7,774 nt of DNA from Nitrospirota bacterium (GTDB lineage: Bacteria; Nitrospirota; JACRHJ01): positions 1 through 7,774 of the forward strand of contig JAKAHE010000098.1 of NCBI GenBank assembly GCA_021815285.1, written 5' to 3'. Shown here in pieces: positions 4,429 through 7,774 of the stretch. Position numbers and translations under genes: made by a program. Each line of letters starts with the position of its first letter. The first letter of the stretch is position 1. The notes beneath the pieces are model-generated. The model made no database searches. It had not been told where the DNA came from and saw only the letters and a program-made list of their open reading frames with translations.

Positions 4429-5871
4429 TCAGCACCGCCCCCTGCAACCTCCGCCGCCAAATGAGTGGCCGCCGCCGAAGCCGCCGAAGGAGCGCGCTCC
4501 GCCAAAACCTCCTCCGAACGACCTGGCTCCGCCTCCGAACGACCTGGCTCCGCCGGCAGCCCCGCCGCTAAACCCGCGGCTTACCCCGGGGCTGGAGAAG
4601 CTCCTCGCTCCGCCGGAAGGCGCGCTGAACGACCGGACTGAACCCCGGCTTCCGGAGAATACCCCGCTTCTCGCCTCGCCGGAGAAAGCCCTGCTTCCGC
4701 CTTCATGCAGACCGTAAAGGGAAGGCGCGGGGTTAAAATGCCTGTCGCTTCCGAACCCGGCCCCGCCGGTTGCCCGGTTGGCCGCAACGCCTCCACGGAA
4801 GCTTCTTTCGCCAAGGGATGACGCCCTTGTCTGCGCCCTGGTTACGCTTTCGCTGAAGATGCTCCGGGCGCTCTTCGAGTCGAACTTCGACACGCCGGTT
4901 CTTGCGATTTCGTTCCGCAGGGCGGAAATGCTCCCGGCCCTGTTCGCTCCGATTGCCGGCGCTCCTGCCCGTCCGGCGCCCGCAAGGCCTCCGCGCGTCA
5001 AGGAACCCTTAATCGCGTCCATTCTCATCGTCTGTATGCTCCTGCTGGCGAGGGTAGTCCTTGCCCCAGGTATACTTCTTGCCAGGGACGCCGGCAGGGT
5101 GCGCGTGACGGGATTCAAGTCCACCGTTTTCCTGGTCCTGGGGTCAAAGAGGTGATTCGAGACGACCCCGGTCCTGAATACGGTCCCGCCGCTTACGACC
5201 ACGCCACCGCCCGTAACCACGACAGTGCCGTTATTGTTTATTACCACCACCCGCGTGAAATCCGTCAGGATGTAATATCCCGGGAACCAGAAGCCGCCGC
5301 ACCAGAACGGGAACGGGTTCCATGCGTAGAGATAGGAATAATTGTAAGGAGGCGGATAATATGTAACGACGGGCGGGCCTTCTTCGTAGTAGTAGTTGTT
5401 GACGACCGTCGGCGGGTATCCTTCGGACTCGTTGTTATACTGACTGGACTCCTCCCACGACGTGTAGCCCTTCGGCGGAGTGGGCTGCGCCTCGGCGACC
5501 GGAAGTCCTATGCTCTTGTTCAGCCGGGCCAGGGCCTCGTCGGCCTTCTCCCGGCTTAGCGAGATTTTGCCCTGGGTTATTGCGTTATCCACGGAGCTCT
5601 TTACCTCCGCCACGATGTCCGGCGTGACCGGGAAATCCGAAATCCAGCCGGAAAGCGGCGCTATCCCCAGAGAGGCGAGTTTGGATTCCGCCTGAATCTC
5701 CGTCAGTTTACCGAAATTGAGCGATTCCGCAAGCCTGACAGCATAATCCCCTTCGCGCACAAGCGTCTGGGATATAGGAGGTTTTTCCTTATCTTTCGCG
5801 GTTGTCGCCGCAAGCGACATCGCCGGAACCAGGGCCAGAACCGCCGAGAAAACGAGTATTAATGCTTTCAT
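4429..5871 (-). CDS. Exported protein with Tyr/Trp-rich core and Arg-Ser-Phe-Gly repeat tail
   Basis: The product is 480 residues and its function is unknown. Residues 1-21 form a signal peptide (MKAL, hydrophobic core, cleavage near SLA-A). Residues 38-122 look helical and contain an LGIAPLSGW block followed by FPVTPDIVAEV. Residues 135-205 are extremely aromatic (NNYYYEEGPP, TYYPPPYNYSYLYAWNPFPFW, GGFWFPGYYILTDF). Residues 207-235 are Val/Gly-rich. Residues 255-350 are basic and Ala/Ser-rich. From about 390 to the end, SFSG-, ARSFGGG- and SFGG-type repeats dominate, ending in Gly-rich sequence with two cysteines (476 and 480). I recall similar Tyr-rich cores in deltaproteobacterial envelope proteins without assigned roles. 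The start at 5871 follows GGGGGCT and lies downstream of a good promoter. A longer TTG start at 5961 would fall on the promoter's -35 box. It is transcribed divergently from the DUF1540 gene. Confidence 0.85.
   Translation of the reverse strand: MKALILVFSAVLALVPAMSLAATTAKDKEKPPISQTLVREGDYAVRLAESLNFGKLTEIQAESKLASLGIAPLSGWISDFPVTPDIVAEVKSSVDNAITQGKISLSREKADEALARLNKSIGLPVAEAQPTPPKGYTSWEESSQYNNESEGYPPTVVNNYYYEEGPPVVTYYPPPYNYSYLYAWNPFPFWCGGFWFPGYYILTDFTRVVVINNNGTVVVTGGGVVVSGGTVFRTGVVSNHLFDPRTRKTVDLNPVTRTLPASLARSIPGARTTLASRSIQTMRMDAIKGSLTRGGLAGAGRAGAPAIGANRAGSISALRNEIARTGVSKFDSKSARSIFSESVTRAQTRASSLGERSFRGGVAANRATGGAGFGSDRHFNPAPSLYGLHEGGSRAFSGEARSGVFSGSRGSVRSFSAPSGGARSFSSPGVSRGFSGGAAGGARSFGGGARSFGGGFGGARSFGGFGGGHSFGGGGCRGRC
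4511..4552 (-). repeat. 21-bp perfect tandem repeat, two copies, inside the exported protein gene
   Basis: Copies are at 4511-4531 and 4532-4552. They are identical and in frame, encoding two seven-residue ARSFGGG units near residues 440-455. Imperfect related units extend on both sides. Such exact in-frame repeats can change copy number by slippage. Confidence 0.9.
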
Positions 5872-5896
5872 ATTCAGCCCCCTTTTTATAAGCCAA

Positions 5897-5925
5897 ACCC
5901 CTATGGGGGTGATAACAGCTATCAC
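5897..5925 (-). promoter_or_regulatory. Two overlapping hairpins in the 5' leader of the exported protein gene
   Basis: In the minus-strand transcript, GTGATA/TATCAC (5920-5925 with 5909-5914, loop of five) is followed by ACCCC/GGGGT (5906-5910 with 5897-5901, loop of four). They share bases 5909-5910, so they cannot both form fully. They start about where transcription should begin and could protect the mRNA 5' end or affect translation. No known riboswitch is recognised. Confidence 0.4.
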
Positions 5926-5932
5926 TATTAAT

Positions 5933-5961
5933 ATTATACACCCGAAACGATATGCCTGCAA
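5933..5961 (-). promoter_or_regulatory. Sigma70-type promoter for the exported protein gene
   Basis: The minus strand reads TTGCAG (5956-5961, 4 of 6), then 17 bases, then a perfect TATAAT (5933-5938). Transcription should start near 5926, leaving a leader of about 55 bases before the ATG at 5871. Confidence 0.78.
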
Positions 5962-5965
5962 TGAG

Positions 5966-5978
5966 CCGGGAATCCCGG
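5966..5978. promoter_or_regulatory. Palindrome between divergent promoters, candidate operator
   Basis: CCGGGA-A-TCCCGG is a perfect 6+1+6 inverted repeat. It lies between the -35 box of the leftward promoter (5956-5961) and that of the rightward one (5989-5994). The position suits a dimeric regulator controlling both genes, but no regulator gene is in view. Confidence 0.4.
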
Positions 5979-5988
5979 AAAAGGCGAT

Positions 5989-6017
5989 TTGACAGCCATT
6001 ACAAGGGCGGTTAAGCT
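5989..6017 (+). promoter_or_regulatory. Candidate sigma70 promoter for the DUF1540 gene
   Basis: There is a perfect TTGACA at 5989-5994, then 17 bases, then TAAGCT at 6012-6017 (only 3 of 6). The -10 match is weak. The placement, about 30 bases before the ATG, is good, and GGAGG follows at 6037-6041. Confidence 0.5.
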
Positions 6018-6047
6018 TATGAGTAAACTTAAAAACGGAGGTTAATT

Positions 6048-6329
6048 ATGGACATCTCAAAGGTGCTTGCATGTTCGGTAAACGAGTGTGCCTTCAACAG
6101 GAACAAGGAGTGTCACGCCATTGCCATAAACATCGGCGGACACCATCCCGCGTGCGATACCTTTACCAGCAAGGGACACCATGCCGGGGCTTCGGAGAAC
6201 CTGGGCATCGGCGCATGCAAGGTGAAGAACTGCAAATTCAACAGCTCCCTTATTTGCAGCGCGCCTGGAATAACGGTCGGCCACCACGAAAACCACGCCG
6301 ACTGCAAGACCTTCATTCCCGCATCCTGA
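6048..6329 (+). CDS. DUF1540 protein with two four-cysteine modules
   Basis: The product is a 93-residue soluble protein made of two tandem copies of the DUF1540 pattern. The first has Cys9, Cys14, Cys22 and Cys36 (C-x4-C-x7-C-x13-C) with ACSVNECAFN and CDTF. The second has Cys57, Cys62, Cys70 and Cys86 (C-x4-C-x7-C-x15-C) with ACKVKNCKFN and CKTF. Both have a His pair before the last cysteine. Eight cysteines and clustered histidines suggest metal binding, probably zinc, but the family has no proven function. The start is clear: GGAGG six bases before the ATG. There is no signal peptide. The gene appears to be a single-gene unit, divergent from the exported protein gene and convergent with the acyltransferase gene. 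Confidence 0.88.
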   Translation: MDISKVLACSVNECAFNRNKECHAIAINIGGHHPACDTFTSKGHHAGASENLGIGACKVKNCKFNSSLICSAPGITVGHHENHADCKTFIPAS

Positions 6330-6397
6330 GGCTCTGCGTCTGAAAATCGCGCGGAACTGAAAAACGGCAAAATACCTCTCCGGGGGCGCAGAAACTC

Positions 6398-7498
6398 TTA
6401 AAAATCACCTGGCCCTGGCGCCCCATTTTTTATCGTTATGATACGGCTCTCGATATATCCGAATAGCCTCTCCAGCATCTTCCTGAAACGCCCGGCGTAT
6501 ACCTTCTCCACCTTGAAATGCACAAGCAAAGAGAGCAGAAACACCAGTAAAATCATGATGATAAGAAGCGCATACTTATTTATATAGGTGTGCGAGATAT
6601 TGAAAAGCGCAAACCCGATATTCTGGTGCAGAAGGTATATGGGGTATGTCAGGAGCCCCAGGACGGCGAACTTCCGGTAGCTTATCGCCTTTGTCCTGTT
6701 TGTGGAAATCAGGTAAAACACCATGAAAAACAATGTGATACATATGGCAACGGTATAGAGGCTGAAATGAGTTTTGAAGCGCGCAGTCAAATAGGCGAGG
6801 TATTCTTTTACGGTGAAAATGGAGAACAGATAGCTTGCGAACAACAAAAAAAGCTTATAGAAATCGACGCCTTCTGAAACAATCAGGAAAAAAACGGCGC
6901 CGGCTATGAAATAGGCGCTGTAGTTATACATGAGGACGTACCCGACGTACTTCGAGTCGTTCTGCCAGAATGCATAGAAAAGATAAGAGGCCGCAAGCCA
7001 CAGTCCCAGCAGGGTTTTCATCCACTTGATCTTCCCGAATACCAGAAGCATGAATATGAAAAAATAAAAGCGTATCTCGTAAAACAAAGACCAGTATACG
7101 CTGTCAACAGGTTTGACTCCGAACAGTTTGTTCAGCATTGTCATGTTTACCAGGTAAACCTTAAGGCCCGGCTCAAACCTTGTCCCGCCGATAATCAACA
7201 GGACAAGGAAGGTCAGGGAACAGCTTACCCAGAAAACGGGATACAGGCGCACCATGCGGGATATAAGGAAGTTTTTTGCGGACTTGTTACGGGCGGAATT
7301 AAGGATTACGAAGCCGCTTATTATAAAAAAGAGATTCACGCCGAGAAAGCCGTATTTGGATACGGGCGCAAAAGAGGCGTATTTAACCGCCATGTCCCCC
7401 GCTGTGTAACCCAGGAAGGTGTAGTGATACATGACCACGGCGAGCGCGGCAAAAAAGCGCAAAAGGTCTATTTCGTAAAAACGGCTGGTTTTGTCCAT
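6398..7498 (-). CDS. Acyltransferase-3 family membrane protein (OafA-like)
   Basis: The 366-residue protein has about ten predicted membrane segments, the usual size for the acyltransferase-3 fold. These enzymes move acetyl or other acyl groups onto cell-surface sugars such as O-antigen, capsule or lipid head groups. The N-terminus shows FYEIDLLRFFAAL, with Arg14 and His25 spaced as the family's R-x10-H motif on the first membrane helix. FFIISGFVI (57-65), RLYPVFW (84-90) and YWSLFYEIRFYFF (135-147) are further family landmarks. YPIYLLHQ lies at 285-292. There is no fused SGNH domain. The ribosome binding site is poor. The gene is noticeably richer in A and T than serS and rimO, which may reflect membrane codon bias or transfer. 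The acceptor sugar cannot be predicted. Confidence 0.92.
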   Translation of the reverse strand: MDKTSRFYEIDLLRFFAALAVVMYHYTFLGYTAGDMAVKYASFAPVSKYGFLGVNLFFIISGFVILNSARNKSAKNFLISRMVRLYPVFWVSCSLTFLVLLIIGGTRFEPGLKVYLVNMTMLNKLFGVKPVDSVYWSLFYEIRFYFFIFMLLVFGKIKWMKTLLGLWLAASYLFYAFWQNDSKYVGYVLMYNYSAYFIAGAVFFLIVSEGVDFYKLFLLFASYLFSIFTVKEYLAYLTARFKTHFSLYTVAICITLFFMVFYLISTNRTKAISYRKFAVLGLLTYPIYLLHQNIGFALFNISHTYINKYALLIIMILLVFLLSLLVHFKVEKVYAGRFRKMLERLFGYIESRIITIKNGAPGPGDF

Positions 7499-7566
7499 TG
7501 GTAATTTCAGAGGTTAATGATAACACGGCAGAACTGGAAAACATGAGGTTTTAAAACCGCAACTCA

Positions 7567-7595
7567 ATATTATCGGTAATTATCATTTTTGTCAA
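7567..7595 (-). promoter_or_regulatory. Sigma70-type promoter for the acyltransferase gene
   Basis: The minus strand has a perfect TTGACA (7590-7595), then 17 bases, then TAATAT (7567-7572, 4 of 6). The start of transcription would be near 7560, giving a leader of about 60 bases. It is the only feature of note in the left part of the gene-free end (7499-7660). Confidence 0.68.
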
Positions 7596-7664
7596 AAGGC
7601 CCAACCGAAACAAATGGCGGCGGGAATATAACTAATTATACAACATGCTGTTTTTATGAAAGCC

Positions 7665-7706
7665 ATGCCAGAATACCCCGCGTCTTGACGCGGGGATGAA
7701 TGGCAT
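7665..7706. repeat. REP-like or IS200/IS605-end-like palindrome
   Basis: This two-tier hairpin has an outer stem ATGCCA/TGGCAT (7665-7670 with 7701-7706), an internal loop GAATA/ATGAA, and an inner stem CCCCGCGT/ACGCGGGG (7676-7683 with 7688-7695) around CTTG. The GAATACCCCGC...GCGGGG shape resembles palindromes I recall as multi-copy in bacterial genomes and near REP-associated or IS200/IS605 transposases. No transposase is in the window. Confidence 0.55.
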
Positions 7707-7724
7707 CCTTGCCCAGGGGGATGT

Positions 7725-7747
7725 AAGGGGGATTGGAAGTCCCCCTT
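7725..7747. repeat. Second hairpin at the right end
   Basis: AAGGGGGA (7725-7732) and TCCCCCTT (7740-7747) form a perfect 8-bp stem with a 7-base loop, 18 bases after the preceding palindrome. Only three T residues end the plus-strand arm, so terminator function is doubtful. The two hairpins may belong to one element running out of the window. Confidence 0.55.
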
Positions 7748-7774
7748 TCCCGCCGAGGCGATTGCATGTTAATA

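Noticed and set aside
4284..4571. Plus-strand frame of 95 codons rich in Arg
   Set aside because: It is mostly antisense to the repeat tail of the exported protein. The Arg-rich product reflects GC-rich repeats, not a gene.
5872..5961. 30-residue N-terminal extension of the exported protein, with a hydrophobic stretch
   Set aside because: Its TTG start coincides with the promoter's -35 box and the extension spans the TATAAT box. The downstream ATG has a proper signal peptide.
6330..6397. Terminator between the converging DUF1540 and acyltransferase genes
   Set aside because: Only TCTGCG (6333-6338) and CGCAGA (6387-6392) pair, across a 48-base loop. No compact stem with a T-tract is present.

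Overview
The window is a piece of a bacterial chromosome, moderately GC-rich, with strong AGGAGG-type ribosome binding sites and sigma70-like promoters. The gene content (RimO, a DUF2155 lipoprotein, a large exported protein with a Tyr/Trp-rich core and an Arg-Ser-Phe-Gly tail, a DUF1540 protein) fits an uncultured member of the old Deltaproteobacteria (Desulfuromonadales/Thermodesulfobacteriota-like) or a neighbouring phylum. This placement is inferred from remembered family resemblance, not from a search.

Bases 1-1830. The C-terminal end of a sulfotransferase-like gene runs in from the left. It is followed by rimO, which methylthiolates ribosomal protein S12. rimO ends inside a perfect 14-bp hairpin that also lies just past the end of a tRNA-Arg(ACG) gene on the opposite strand, so the hairpin probably terminates both.

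Bases 1831-4300, all read on the minus strand. Transcription probably starts at a TTGACT-N17-TAAATT promoter and crosses a structured leader of about 110 nt. It then runs through serS (seryl-tRNA synthetase), tRNA-Ser(TGA), an 88-nt palindromic spacer, tRNA-Ser(GCT), a small DUF2155 lipoprotein gene and tRNA-Arg(ACG). The last base of the serS stop codon TAG is also the first base of tRNA-Ser(TGA). RNase P maturation of the tRNA would therefore cut the synthetase mRNA inside its own stop codon. This is the most unusual arrangement in the window. Two near-identical 36-bp direct repeats lie behind the lipoprotein gene, and one of them supplies its stop codon.

Bases 4301-6329. A divergent pair is transcribed from a compact intergenic region with two recognisable promoters and a central palindrome. 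Leftward is a 480-residue exported protein of unknown function with a low-complexity tail, followed by a 25-codon hydrophobic reading frame with an excellent ribosome binding site. Rightward is a 93-residue protein with two DUF1540 four-cysteine modules.

Bases 6398-7774. A membrane-bound acyltransferase-3 (OafA-like) gene on the minus strand is visibly more AT-rich than its neighbours and has its own TTGACA-N17-TAATAT promoter. The gene-free right end (7499-7774) holds that promoter and two strong hairpins. One of them looks like a REP or IS200/IS605-type palindrome.

No CRISPR array, transposase, integrase, toxin-antitoxin pair or phage module is visible.
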